Numbered from the stretch's first letter, positions 9,514-19,529 are shown. The stretch: DNA of 64,000 nt from an uncultured archaeon (GCA_902385635.1 CABMGN010000008.1:62001-126000), one strand, 5' to 3'. The notes: generated by a model from the sequence alone, not told the origin. Program-made: numbers and translations.

Positions 9514-10083
9514 ATGGAATTACAAGATGCGATAAATGAAAGAAAAAGTGTACACAGATTCTCAGATAAGAAACCAGATTGGAGAGACATACTTGAGGTT
9601 ATTGACACTGCAAGACATGCCCCAATGGCTGGAAATGATTTCATACTAAAATTCGTTACTGTCTTTGATCCAAAAGTGATTGAAAAAATCGCAGATGCTT
9701 GTCAACAACCATTTGTTGGAGAAGCCCAATATCTAATTGTTGTTTGTTCGGACACAAAAAGAGCAACAAATCAATTTGGAGAAAAAGCAGACATGTTTGT
9801 AAGACAGCAAGCAGGGGCTGCAATACAAAATATGCTTCTTTCAATAACCGAAAAAGGTTTAGCAACATGCTGGGTAGGGTATTTTGTTGAAGAACAAGTA
9901 AAAAGAGAAATCAAAGTAATCCCACCAACAGTTCAAATAGAAGCAATCCTACCAATAGGGTACGAATCAAAAGCGCAAGAACATAAAAAAGTAAAGAAAA
10001 AGAAGATTGATCTAGAAAACGTTCTATTCTTTAATAAGTGGGGAGAGCAAAAAATGCGTCCTCCAAAGAAAGTTTTAACTTAA
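9514..10083 (+). CDS. nitroreductase family protein
   Basis: MELQDAINERKSVHRFSDKKPDWRDILEVIDTARHAPMAGND; GLATCWVGYF; start moved from 9493 to ATG 9514. Confidence 0.85.
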   Translation: MELQDAINERKSVHRFSDKKPDWRDILEVIDTARHAPMAGNDFILKFVTVFDPKVIEKIADACQQPFVGEAQYLIVVCSDTKRATNQFGEKADMFVRQQAGAAIQNMLLSITEKGLATCWVGYFVEEQVKREIKVIPPTVQIEAILPIGYESKAQEHKKVKKKKIDLENVLFFNKWGEQKMRPPKKVLT

Positions 10084-10102
10084 AAAAAATTAAAAAATTT
10101 TT

Positions 10103-10411
10103 TTAGTAAGAGTAAAGTTTCAAACCTTTTCCAATCTTAGCTGATAAGTTATAGAAAAGTGCGAAAAGAAGACCTGAAATGAATCCCACTATTCCCATAA
10201 TAAAGGGCATGAGAATAAGGAAGAGGTAAATCATGTTCAGATTAACAAATTCTGTGTAGTTTGATAGAAAAGAACCCGAAATGAGAAAAACTATGAAAAG
10301 AATTATAGCCATAACCAAACCAGAGAAAAAATTGATTAAACCCCACATAACACCAGAACTACCTACACCAATCTTATGAACAATAGCTATTTCCTGAGTT
10401 GAATTATCCAC
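10103..10411 (-). CDS. small membrane protein
   Basis: Two TM helices; GTG start with an upstream AGGTGAT SD-like motif. Confidence 0.55.
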   Translation of the reverse strand: MDNSTQEIAIVHKIGVGSSGVMWGLINFFSGLVMAIILFIVFLISGSFLSNYTEFVNLNMIYLFLILMPFIMGIVGFISGLLFALFYNLSAKIGKGLKLYSY

Positions 10412-10485
10412 TTTATCACCTATATTTTCTAATATATATAATGAAAAAGGGGTTTAAAAATCTTTCAAAAAAATATAAAAGAAGA

Positions 10486-10499
10486 CCGCCCGAAGGCGG
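10486..10499 (-). terminator. hairpin with C(UUCG)G loop and T-rich tail downstream of ftsZ
   Basis: Minus strand CCGCC-TTCG-GGCGG followed by TCTTCTTTTATATTTTTTT, about 43 bp past the ftsZ stop. Confidence 0.55.
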
Positions 10500-10542
10500 C
10501 TTCATGAAAATAAAAATAAAATTCAGTTAAGACATGTGAAGT

Positions 10543-11634
10543 TTATCTCCAAACTTCAATTCCTAGGTCTGACATTGATTTCTGAGGTCCATTTTTACCA
10601 TGGAAGTTGTCATCATCGTAGTTCTTACCTAGAACGTAAGGAGACTTAACACCAGTCATAATAGTGATAACTCTTACCTTACCAACAAAGTCTTTGCTAA
10701 TTCTGGCTCCAATAATAACCTGTGCTTCGTTACTTAAATTGTCTGAAACAGTTCTACCAATTATGTCGAACTCTTCAAGCTTTAAGTCAGGACCACAAGT
10801 GATATGAATTAAAGCACCAGTAGCTCCCTGATAATCCACGTCAAGTAGAGGATGTGTCAAGGCCTGCTTAACTGCTTCCATAACTCTATCAGTTGCATCT
10901 GATTCACCAATACCAATAACTGCAACTCCACCGTTCTTCATTATAGCTGAAACATCAGCATAATCAAGGTTGATCAATGAAGGTAAAGTAATTGTTTCAA
11001 CAATACCCTTAATCATAGTAGAGACAAGTTCATTAGCAACAGCGAAAGCCTGTTCGATTGGCAATTGTCCAGCAATGTCTACAAGTCTATTGTTATCAAG
11101 AACAATACAAGTATCTGTTACTTCTCTTAATTCTTGAAGTCCAAATTCAGCCTTGTCAATTCTAGCCTTCTCAGCTTCGAATGGCATAGTAACTACACCA
11201 ATAACTACTGCGCCAGATTCTTTAGCAATCTGAGCAACAACAGGTGCAGAACCAGTTCCAGTTCCTCCACCAAGACCTGCAAGAACGAATACCATGTCAG
11301 CTCCACCAACAGCCTTTTTCAAGTCAACCAAAGCCTCTTTAGCAGCTTCTCTACCTACTTGAGGTCTTCCACCTGCTCCAAGTCCTCTTGTTAATTCCTT
11401 ACCAATAAGAATCTTGTCGTCAGCCTTAGTTACGCTAAGATGAAGAGCATCAGTATTACATGCGTAAACACCAGCACCAGAAATTCCTTTGTTGTATAAC
11501 CATGTTGTCATGTTACAACCACAACCACCACACCCCATAACCTTAATGTTAGCCTTACCAGCCTTCAATTCATCAAAGTTAATACTGTGAGAAGCTGTGT
11601 TCTGGATTGCCTCTTTTGCAAAATCTAATACCAT
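10543..11634 (-). CDS. ftsZ: cell division protein FtsZ
   Basis: Tubulin signature VLAGLGGGTGTGSAPVVAQIAK, T7-like region NLDYADVSAIMKNGGVAVIGIGES; SD GGAGG in leader. Confidence 0.95.
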   Translation of the reverse strand: MVLDFAKEAIQNTASHSINFDELKAGKANIKVMGCGGCGCNMTTWLYNKGISGAGVYACNTDALHLSVTKADDKILIGKELTRGLGAGGRPQVGREAAKEALVDLKKAVGGADMVFVLAGLGGGTGTGSAPVVAQIAKESGAVVIGVVTMPFEAEKARIDKAEFGLQELREVTDTCIVLDNNRLVDIAGQLPIEQAFAVANELVSTMIKGIVETITLPSLINLDYADVSAIMKNGGVAVIGIGESDATDRVMEAVKQALTHPLLDVDYQGATGALIHITCGPDLKLEEFDIIGRTVSDNLSNEAQVIIGARISKDFVGKVRVITIMTGVKSPYVLGKNYDDDNFHGKNGPQKSMSDLGIEVWR

Positions 11635-11765
11635 TTTTTGTTTTCTTTTTCCTCCTTTGCAACTCTGTCCGTCGGAGAATTTTCACTTTGCGGAAAACCT
11701 TCCAGACTTAATCCCGATAAAGAAAACTAATTTAAATATTCTTCTGTACAAAAGAGGATATAATT

Positions 11766-12665
11766 TTAAGGTAGAAGATTACCTTGGACGAGAGAATTAT
11801 TGCAGGAGTCTTCCTTTTTTAGGTTAGATATTGTAGCAGGCAAAGGATCTGCAATTATTTTTATTTTTTGCATGCATAGATTTGAAGAAAGAATTAAAAG
11901 GCCAATTTTCAATCTTTCCGAATGAGTAATTGTGAAATCTATATATTCTTCAAATAAATCATAAACCTCATCCATAATTTTTTCGTCTTTAAACTTTTTT
12001 AGAGGGATCCCTAACTTCTCACATTCTTGAATATCTATGGGATATCCATGAGAAATATACTTATGAGTTAACGCATCAATCACCTCTTTAGGACTTTTTG
12101 AAGTTTTGACTAAATGAGCGTCATGTAAATATTGCTCAGCTAACTTTATAACTCTACGATAAGCCCCCATTAGATAAGGGTCGATTTTTTCAGTTAAGCC
12201 AATTTTAACATAAGGGTCATTAGAAGATTCTATAAATTCTAAAGCATCTTTAATAGATAAAGCAGGGATATAAGTTTTTTGTTCAAGGGGGTGCAATACT
12301 TGGGGATCAACGGGGCCCATTTCCCCACCAGAACCTAAAAAAAGGTTATCCGCAGAGACACATATTAGTGTGGCCGCACTTTTAGCATAGGAAGGAACAA
12401 CTACATTAAACTCCTTAAAATATTGCTTGCACATATGAATTATTTTAGCTGCTGAATCTATATGCCCTCCAGGAGATTCTAAAACAAGAAATAATTTTTT
12501 ACCAGTTAGTTTTCTCAGTACTTTATGAAAGTGAAATGCTGAAGAAGAATTTAGCTCCCCATCAAAGAAAATAACTTTTCCCCCAACCCTTTTTTCCAAA
12601 TTAGTAATCTTGCCCTTAAGGCTAGAAAAATATTTAGTACAAATTTCTTGAGAAAAATTGCCCAT
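11766..12665 (-). CDS. ClpP/crotonase-fold serine protease (serine dehydrogenase proteinase/SppA-like)
   Basis: LESPGGHIDSAAKIIHM ... PSYAKSAATLICVSADNLFLGSGGEMGPVDPQ. Confidence 0.8.
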   Translation of the reverse strand: MGNFSQEICTKYFSSLKGKITNLEKRVGGKVIFFDGELNSSSAFHFHKVLRKLTGKKLFLVLESPGGHIDSAAKIIHMCKQYFKEFNVVVPSYAKSAATLICVSADNLFLGSGGEMGPVDPQVLHPLEQKTYIPALSIKDALEFIESSNDPYVKIGLTEKIDPYLMGAYRRVIKLAEQYLHDAHLVKTSKSPKEVIDALTHKYISHGYPIDIQECEKLGIPLKKFKDEKIMDEVYDLFEEYIDFTITHSERLKIGLLILSSNLCMQKIKIIADPLPATISNLKKEDSCNNSLVQGNLLP

Positions 12666-12831
12666 CTTGTTCTACTGCAACAATGCTTCTTCGAATGTTT
12701 CTTTTCATTTGATCTAGATTTAATATAAGCTTAGAGTGTGTGTCCAAACTTTGTAGTTTACGCACTTCATCTATGACTTTTTTTATCTCTAAATATTCGC
12801 GAAGAGCTTTTTGGTCTAGGTTTAATTTCAT
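12634..12831 (-). CDS. small protein overlapping the SDH-like protease by 32 nt
   Basis: 65 aa ORF with SD-like GAGGGTGAT upstream. Confidence 0.4.
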   Translation of the reverse strand: MKLNLDQKALREYLEIKKVIDEVRKLQSLDTHSKLILNLDQMKRNIRRSIVAVEQDGQFFSRNLY

Positions 12832-12934
12832 TTTTTCATCACCCTCTTCGGAAGTTAAAGGGTTAAGGACTATATAAAGATTATTGGTTTTTATTTAAGT
12901 GGCTTTCTTCTTTTTTTGATTAGGGAGCCCCTAT

Positions 12935-13507
12935 TTACCTCAAAGACTTAGTCAATTTCCCGATCTTCAGCCAAGAATCATTCAATTTACGGTTTGATTC
13001 TTCAACAATTAGCTTCAACAAGTCTTCTCCAACCAAAAGTTTATGATTATGAATCAAAGGAAACTCTAATCTCTCTGTGCTGTTTAACTCTACAATAATC
13101 TTTTTTCCTAAAGTGATGATTCCGTTCTTTTTCCATCCCGCTAATTGTGCTTTTTTCAAAAGTTTATCAGCATCTTCCAAAGTTTTACATGCAACATGAA
13201 TAATACACGGATCAAGTTTAAACTTAACAATTAATTTTTTATGTTTTCTTTTTTTAGTAATCTTATATATTTCTTCTTTTAGTTCATTCAAAGAAATTTC
13301 CGAATGTGAAATCCACAAAAAAAGTTCTCGATCTTTTTGCTTTTTTTGGATCATAATAAGAACTCTCCCAGAGCAAGAAGAAGTTGTATAATAATTTTCT
13401 AGAGAGTTTAATTTGTCACAAAGAGGTTTGATCTTAATATCAACACCTCCAATATAAGATTTATCCGGCCTTGCAAGAGTATCCTTCTTTGCCTGTTGAA
13501 AACTCAT
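12935..13507 (-). CDS. taw3: tRNA wybutosine methyltransferase Taw3/TYW3 family
   Basis: FQQAKKDTLARPDKSYIGGVDIKIKPLCDKLNSLENYYTTSSCSGRV. Confidence 0.85.
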   Translation of the reverse strand: MSFQQAKKDTLARPDKSYIGGVDIKIKPLCDKLNSLENYYTTSSCSGRVLIMIQKKQKDRELFLWISHSEISLNELKEEIYKITKKRKHKKLIVKFKLDPCIIHVACKTLEDADKLLKKAQLAGWKKNGIITLGKKIIVELNSTERLEFPLIHNHKLLVGEDLLKLIVEESNRKLNDSWLKIGKLTKSLR

Positions 13508-13917
13508 ATAGTTAGATACTTTTTAGGATTATTAAAATATTCGGTTAGCAGGTCTGCGAAGGTCGCCAGTTCCAAATTTTTAAAATTCTCAGGTTTTATC
13601 CATTTGTAAGCTATATGATCTTCACCAAGTTTAACTTTTCTAGAATCAACCTTAGTAAAGAATACGTGGCACTTGCTTTTAACAAGATCTGTTTCTCCTT
13701 CTAAAACAGAAATTTCTCTAACTTTTTTTGTGTTCAAACCAGTTTCCTCAAATAATTCTCGAATAAAGGTTTGTTCTGGCTTTTCGTTTTCTCTTATTTT
13801 GCCCCCAGAACATTCCCACTTTCCAGCATCAAACTCAAGACCAAACTTTCTCTTAAGAACAAGATATTTTCCATTGCATTCAACAAGGCCCTTTACAATA
13901 TAGAATTGTTTTTTCAT
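13504..13917 (-). CDS. NUDIX hydrolase
   Basis: GGKIRENEKPEQTFIRELFEETGLNT. Confidence 0.9.
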   Translation of the reverse strand: MKKQFYIVKGLVECNGKYLVLKRKFGLEFDAGKWECSGGKIRENEKPEQTFIRELFEETGLNTKKVREISVLEGETDLVKSKCHVFFTKVDSRKVKLGEDHIAYKWIKPENFKNLELATFADLLTEYFNNPKKYLTI

Positions 13918-14588
13918 TCTCTCTCCAAAATCTTAGCGTCGATTCCTGCTTCTTTACAAAGTTCAACAAAATCTTTAGCATCACTCTCATTCCCAACAAC
14001 AGAACCATAATGCATAGGAATAGCCAAAAAAGGTTTTATTATCTTAGCAGCCTCAACAGCTTCCTCTGCAGACATAGTAAATCTCCCCCCGATAGGAAGC
14101 AAAGCAATGAACTTTTTATTTGGTTGGTTATGACCCGTCAAATTCTTCATCTCTGGAATTATATCAGTATCTCCTGCATGATAAATAAGAAGATCATTTA
14201 TCTTAATTAAGTAACCAACACCCAACTCTTCTTTAGGGTGAAAAGTTTTGTTAATATTATACGCGGGTAGAACAGAGAGTTTAATATCCCCAAGAGTTAG
14301 CTCACTTCCTCTTTCAACAATCTCGGTCTTGACCTTAACATCAAACTTATTAACCTTGCTGTGGCAATCCGCAGGCATAACTATTCTTGTTCCTTCTTGA
14401 ACAATTTTTCCCAGATCCTGAATACTACAATGATCGTAATGATCGTGTGTAACTAAGATTATATCTGCCTTAGGCAGGCCATCCCTAATATTATACGGAT
14501 CTACATAAATGATCTTAGAGTTCTTAATAAGAAAACCCGAATGCCCAAGCCATTTGAGTTCTACATTATCTATCTGCATATTAAACAA
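13914..14588 (-). CDS. MBL-fold metal-dependent hydrolase (UPF0173-like)
   Basis: WLGHSGFLIKNSKIIYVDPYN, THDHYDHCS, GDTD, MHYGS. Confidence 0.9.
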   Translation of the reverse strand: MFNMQIDNVELKWLGHSGFLIKNSKIIYVDPYNIRDGLPKADIILVTHDHYDHCSIQDLGKIVQEGTRIVMPADCHSKVNKFDVKVKTEIVERGSELTLGDIKLSVLPAYNINKTFHPKEELGVGYLIKINDLLIYHAGDTDIIPEMKNLTGHNQPNKKFIALLPIGGRFTMSAEEAVEAAKIIKPFLAIPMHYGSVVGNESDAKDFVELCKEAGIDAKILERE

Positions 14589-14633
14589 AACTTCAAACTA
14601 TTTTTAAAGGTTTAGCACTACGAGAAGTGACAT

Positions 14634-15701
14634 TTAAGCGGCGAGTATATTTGCTCTAAATTTATCAACATCCTTCTGAAGTATTTGCCCCCCAGAAGCT
14701 TTAGAATGCCCTCCACCGCTAGCATGTTCCAATCCAATAATTCCTTTTTTAACAAGCAAATTTGTATCAACATCTCCTTTCTGATTCCTTAGGTTAATTC
14801 TTATAAAACCCGGATTAGAACTAGCTTTCAAAAGAATAATTGTTTTATCTGGATGGTACTTATTAGATATTATTGAAGCTATAATTGCAGAGCTTTCTGC
14901 TCCAACAGAGCTATTATAATAAAAATACAAATTTTTTTCAGGATAAAACTCTGCATTAGCTAAATAATCTTTAATTCCAGCGTCAATCTTCTTCTGAATA
15001 GTCTTTCTACATAGTTCCAGAGACTTAATATCTTTTTTCTTAACGAGATTAAAAACTCCTAGGAGAGATTTACCTTTCTCTTTATAGTAAATAAGAGAAA
15101 AATCTATGGCCGACGCAAATTTCCCGGGTTTAGATTCAAAAATTTTATCTGCATCTGTTCCGGGATAAATCTTTTTGATGAATTTTAAAGTCTTAGGGTT
15201 TTTAAAATAAAAATCTGCTATAGTAGCTGCACAAACCAACCAAGTCCATTTTTTATAATTAAAGAGCTTTTTGCCTAGCTCATAAACAATCATTGTTGTG
15301 CAATCTCCCGTTTCGGAGAGAGAAATAGCTTTGAGGATATTTTGTTTATTTTTCAAATCTGGATGTGGTGGATGATGATCAATTAAAAGAGTATTAAACT
15401 CTTTTCTAAATGTTTCAAAAAGATCAAGGTTGTCATTATCTAAAGCAAGATCGCAAACGAAAACCTTGCTTATATTTAAACTTCTTAGCTTAGGAGCCAT
15501 TTTTTCTAGCATATACTTATCATAGTTTAAGAGTTCTATAAGTACGGGTTTTATTTTTTTAGCATTCAAGATTTGTTCAAGAATAACCGCTGAAGAAACT
15601 CCGTCACAATCCGTATGGCTAAGAATAGCAACTCGATCTTTTTTTGTAATTGAATCTAAAAAATCCAGAAAGACTTTTTCATTCCCTATAAGAAGTTCCA
15701 T
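14634..15701 (-). CDS. DHH/DHHA1 phosphoesterase (RecJ/GAN-like)
   Basis: LSHTDCDGVSSA, LIDHHPP, DHHA1 ASGGGHSKASGGQI. Confidence 0.9.
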   Translation of the reverse strand: MELLIGNEKVFLDFLDSITKKDRVAILSHTDCDGVSSAVILEQILNAKKIKPVLIELLNYDKYMLEKMAPKLRSLNISKVFVCDLALDNDNLDLFETFRKEFNTLLIDHHPPHPDLKNKQNILKAISLSETGDCTTMIVYELGKKLFNYKKWTWLVCAATIADFYFKNPKTLKFIKKIYPGTDADKIFESKPGKFASAIDFSLIYYKEKGKSLLGVFNLVKKKDIKSLELCRKTIQKKIDAGIKDYLANAEFYPEKNLYFYYNSSVGAESSAIIASIISNKYHPDKTIILLKASSNPGFIRINLRNQKGDVDTNLLVKKGIIGLEHASGGGHSKASGGQILQKDVDKFRANILAA

Positions 15702-15828
15702 ATTTGAAGGCCACCCATATCTTCTCCTATAAGCAACGCTTTATATTTTTAACTAAAAAACATCTACTTGAAAATAACACTTTTTGTAGAGATAAATTTA
15801 TAAAAGAATTCTTTGTCAGATACACATC

Positions 15829-16170
15829 ATGGTAGACAAAAACGAGGCAAGCAATTATCTTGGGGCGCTAAGAAATTCTAAAATGAAAGATGTAAAGATA
15901 GTAATGCCTCAAAAAAGAGGGATTGTTGATGCTCAAAGGAACAGATGTTATGTCTGTCAAAAAACACTAAGTGCTGGAATCTGTCACTTCGAAGAGATTG
16001 AGGGACCAGATCCAAAATCAGGAGCAAATTCAAGAGCCTTAAGAGCAGTCTGCTCTCCGTGTTACTTTGATATCAAAACAGGTAAGAAACCTGTGATAAA
16101 ATCTGCTCAACCAGAACCAAAAAAAGAAGTTGAAACAAAGGACGATGATTTTGAGTGGGATTTTGATTAA
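15829..16170 (+). CDS. small zinc-binding protein (possible treble-clef)
   Basis: CYVCQKTLSAGICHFEEIEGPDPKSGANSRALRAVCSPCYFD. Confidence 0.6.
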   Translation: MVDKNEASNYLGALRNSKMKDVKIVMPQKRGIVDAQRNRCYVCQKTLSAGICHFEEIEGPDPKSGANSRALRAVCSPCYFDIKTGKKPVIKSAQPEPKKEVETKDDDFEWDFD

Positions 16171-16790
16171 TTAATATCCCCTTTTTCTATAAGAAACTTA
16201 ATATTCGGAGCAACATTATGCTTTCCTGCTTTTATTTCACTAATATCTAACCACCTAACTTCTTTAACAGGCAATATAGGCCTTATTTCGTCCTTGTTTA
16301 AAACTCTTGCAAGATAATGAATTAACAAGATAGCCATTTTCTCGCCAGTCTGCGGATTTTTCCAGATTAAAAGAGGGTGTAGAGGTTTAATGATCTCTAT
16401 GTGAGCATTATTTTCTTCTCGTGTCTCTCTATGACACGCTTCTTCTAAACTTTCTTCAAACTCTTCAACACTTCCACCAGGAAGTTTATAAAAATCATCC
16501 TTACTATCTTTGTTTACAAGAAGCTTTCCATCTTCAATTATAACCGGACCAGAAGCAACAATATTTTTCACTCCGTACTTATTAACTCTAGATTTAAATT
16601 CAACAAATAAGGAATCAAGAATTCCACTAACTACTTTTTTAGAGAATTTTTCTTGAGCCTCTTTAGAAAGGGAATCAAAAAATTTAGGATTCTCCATCTT
16701 TCCTTCTCTTCTCATTAACTCAAACTTTTGTTCTACAAGTCCTACTAGTTGTTCATCAATTTCTTTGAGTTTTTTATCATAATTTTCCAT
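16167..16790 (-). CDS. NUDIX hydrolase with N-terminal extension
   Basis: GGSVEEFEESLEEACHRETREENNAHIE. Confidence 0.85.
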   Translation of the reverse strand: MENYDKKLKEIDEQLVGLVEQKFELMRREGKMENPKFFDSLSKEAQEKFSKKVVSGILDSLFVEFKSRVNKYGVKNIVASGPVIIEDGKLLVNKDSKDDFYKLPGGSVEEFEESLEEACHRETREENNAHIEIIKPLHPLLIWKNPQTGEKMAILLIHYLARVLNKDEIRPILPVKEVRWLDISEIKAGKHNVAPNIKFLIEKGDIN

Positions 16791-16821
16791 GTAAAATAAA
16801 GAAATTCAAAATTTATAAGAT

Positions 16822-18117
16822 TTAAGGTGTAACTCTAGTCATAGTTCTCGGGAAAGCTATTGCATCTTTTATACTATCCAATCCACAAATCCAAGAAACT
16901 ACTCTCTCAACACCGACACCATAACCTGAATGAGGAACAGAACCATATTTTCTTAAATCAAAATACCAACTATAGTTTTTAGGATTTTCATTATCTGCCT
17001 TAAGTCGTTTCTCCATATCTTTTACATCTAGACTTCTCTCTGAGCCACCAACTATCTCGCAATAACCTTCTGGAGCTAACATATCAAAACATAACGCCTC
17101 CTTAGGATTTTCTGGACTAGCTGGCTTATAGAAACCCATTATTTGGGTAGGATAGTGAGTAACCACAACAGGAACTTTGAAATGATTTGCAATTTTCTCC
17201 TCTTCAATAGTCCTCAAGTCTTCACCCCAAGCAAAGTTCATTTTATACTTCTCATTCAAAAGCTTGACTGCTTCATCATACTTAATTGTAGGATATTTTG
17301 CTTTAGCGTAATGCTCCAAAAGTTTAATATCTCTTCCTAAAATCTCAAGTTCTTCCTTATTCTTTTTCAAAACCTCTTGGATAATAAATCGAATCTCATC
17401 TTTTGCAACTTCCGTAACCTCATCAAGTTTCATCCAAGCAGCTTCCATTTCTGCCATCCAAAATTCTGAAAGGTGTCTCGAAGTTTTAGACTTCTCTGCC
17501 CTGAATGTAGGAGACATATCGTATATTTTTTCCAGTGCAAAAACAGCAGACTCTGCATAAAGCTGCCAACTCTGTGAAAGGTAAACTTTTGAATCAAAAT
17601 ATTTAACTTCAAAAATAGTGGATCCTCCCTCAGATTGGGTTGGTTGAAATATTGGGGGATCAAATTCTACATACCCTCTGCTTCTAAAAAATTCATGAAT
17701 AGCTCCAACCACTGTACTTCTAATCTTTAAAATTGAAGTCATCTTTCTACTTCTCAACCATAAATGTCTTCTATCCCCCAAAAGTTCTTCGTTTAGGTCT
17801 TTTTGAATTGGAAACTCTTCAGAAATTTGGATAATAGTAATCTTCTCAGCAGAAATTTCAAAACCAGTTGGAGCTCTTTTATCTTCCTTAATTGTTCCTT
17901 CAATCTCAACAGAACTTTCTACTTTTAGTTTATCAATATCTGCCCACTGCTTTTCAAACTTTTCTCTCTCGAGAACACACTGGATTATATCTGAAGAATC
18001 TCTTAAAACAATAAATTTTAGCTTGTTGCTTCCCCTTTCTCTATAAATCCACCCACGCACAGCTACCTTACCCTCTTTCTTTTTCATTGCTTCTTTAATA
18101 GAAATAAACTTAGTCAT
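16822..18117 (-). CDS. asnS: asparaginyl-tRNA synthetase
   Basis: Class II motifs; RHLWLRSRKMTSILKIRSTV, QPTQSEGGSTIFEVKYFDSKVYLSQSWQLYAES, GYGVGVERVVSWICGLDSIKDAIAFPRTMTR. Confidence 0.93.
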   Translation of the reverse strand: MTKFISIKEAMKKKEGKVAVRGWIYRERGSNKLKFIVLRDSSDIIQCVLEREKFEKQWADIDKLKVESSVEIEGTIKEDKRAPTGFEISAEKITIIQISEEFPIQKDLNEELLGDRRHLWLRSRKMTSILKIRSTVVGAIHEFFRSRGYVEFDPPIFQPTQSEGGSTIFEVKYFDSKVYLSQSWQLYAESAVFALEKIYDMSPTFRAEKSKTSRHLSEFWMAEMEAAWMKLDEVTEVAKDEIRFIIQEVLKKNKEELEILGRDIKLLEHYAKAKYPTIKYDEAVKLLNEKYKMNFAWGEDLRTIEEEKIANHFKVPVVVTHYPTQIMGFYKPASPENPKEALCFDMLAPEGYCEIVGGSERSLDVKDMEKRLKADNENPKNYSWYFDLRKYGSVPHSGYGVGVERVVSWICGLDSIKDAIAFPRTMTRVTP

Positions 18118-19529
18118 TTTCTCTTACACTCTTTAGGTTTTACTTTATCAATTCCTTTTCTCTCAACTTTCAGGTATAGATCTTTAAGTTGTTCGTCTGT
18201 AACATCAGAAGGAGCATCAAGCATGGCTTCTCTCCCGTAAGAATTTTTAGGGAAGGCGATTACATCTCTAATTGACTCTGTATTAAGAATTAATTGCATA
18301 AGTCGATCAATCCCTATAGCCAGCCCCCCGTGAGGTGGAGCTCCGTATTTCAAAGCGTCAAGTAAAAATTTGAATCTTGTTTCCTGCTCTTGTTTAGAAA
18401 TTTTTAAAATTTCAAAAACCTTCTTCTGAACATCCTGATCGTGGATTCTAATACTCCCTCCACCAATTTCAACACCATTCAAAACAATATCATATGCCTG
18501 GCTTCTTGCCTTCTCAGGATTCTTTTTGAAATCTTCCATGTTTGGAGAAGTAAAGGGGTGATGACTAGCAACATATTTTTTTTGTTCTTCAGAATACTCA
18601 AATAAAGGGAAGTCAACAACCCATAAGAAAGCATACTCTTTAGGATTATTCTTATCCTTTCTCAGATCAGGTCTATCTGATTTGTAATTCTTCATTGCAT
18701 CAGCATAAGTCATTCGGGGAAAAGGTATTTTTACATCAACATTCAAAACTTCTTTCCAGATTTTCTTAAGTAATCCCTCAATTAATTCCAAAATATCTTC
18801 CTGAGTTAAAAAAGACATTTCAATATCTAGTTGAGTGAACTCTGGCTGTCTATCCTTTCTCAGGTCTTCATCTCTTAAACATCTTGCAATCTGGAAGTAC
18901 TTATCATAACCTGCAACCATTAGTAATTGTTTGAATAATTGTGGAGATTCTGGAAGAGCCCAAAACTTTCCAGGTTCAAGTCTAGAAGGAACAAGATAGT
19001 TTCTTGCTCCGCCCGGGGTATACTTAACAAGCATAGGTGTTTCAATCTCACTAAAATTCTTGGAAGTCATGTACTCCTTTATTGAGTTAATGACTTTTGT
19101 TCTTGCTAAAATATTCTTCTGTACTTCATTTCTTCTTAAATCTAAAAATCTGTACTTTAATCTAACATCCTCTTCAGTATTTGGATTCTTACTATCAAAT
19201 GGAAGAGTAGGACACAGATTGAATATTTCTATTCTCTCTACTTGAAGTTCTACTTTTTGTGAATTTCCAAACTCTGGATTTTCTTGACCTTTTGGCCTTG
19301 CATTCACAGTTCCTTCAATTAAAACAGAACTTTCGGGAGTCAACTTCTTTGCTTGTTCAAAAGATTCGCTCTTGGCATCAATAATTGATTGAATCTTTCC
19401 GTATCTGTCTCTTAAAATTATAAAAATAACAGATTTCAAAACTCTAACGGAGTCTACCCATCCACAAAGCTTAACTTTTTTTCCTACAAGCTTCTCATCA
19501 ACCTCACCTAAAGTATGACTTCTTAACAT
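18114..19529 (-). CDS. aspS: aspartyl-tRNA synthetase, bacterial type, apparently lacking the GAD insertion
   Basis: LRSHTLGEVDEKLVGKKVKLCGWV, TPGGARNYLVPSR, ALPESPQLFKQLLMVAGYDKYFQIARCLRDEDLRKDRQPEFTQLD, HHPFTSP, GLAIGIDRL...VIAFPKNSYGREAMLDAPSDV. Confidence 0.93.
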   Translation of the reverse strand: MLRSHTLGEVDEKLVGKKVKLCGWVDSVRVLKSVIFIILRDRYGKIQSIIDAKSESFEQAKKLTPESSVLIEGTVNARPKGQENPEFGNSQKVELQVERIEIFNLCPTLPFDSKNPNTEEDVRLKYRFLDLRRNEVQKNILARTKVINSIKEYMTSKNFSEIETPMLVKYTPGGARNYLVPSRLEPGKFWALPESPQLFKQLLMVAGYDKYFQIARCLRDEDLRKDRQPEFTQLDIEMSFLTQEDILELIEGLLKKIWKEVLNVDVKIPFPRMTYADAMKNYKSDRPDLRKDKNNPKEYAFLWVVDFPLFEYSEEQKKYVASHHPFTSPNMEDFKKNPEKARSQAYDIVLNGVEIGGGSIRIHDQDVQKKVFEILKISKQEQETRFKFLLDALKYGAPPHGGLAIGIDRLMQLILNTESIRDVIAFPKNSYGREAMLDAPSDVTDEQLKDLYLKVERKGIDKVKPKECKRK

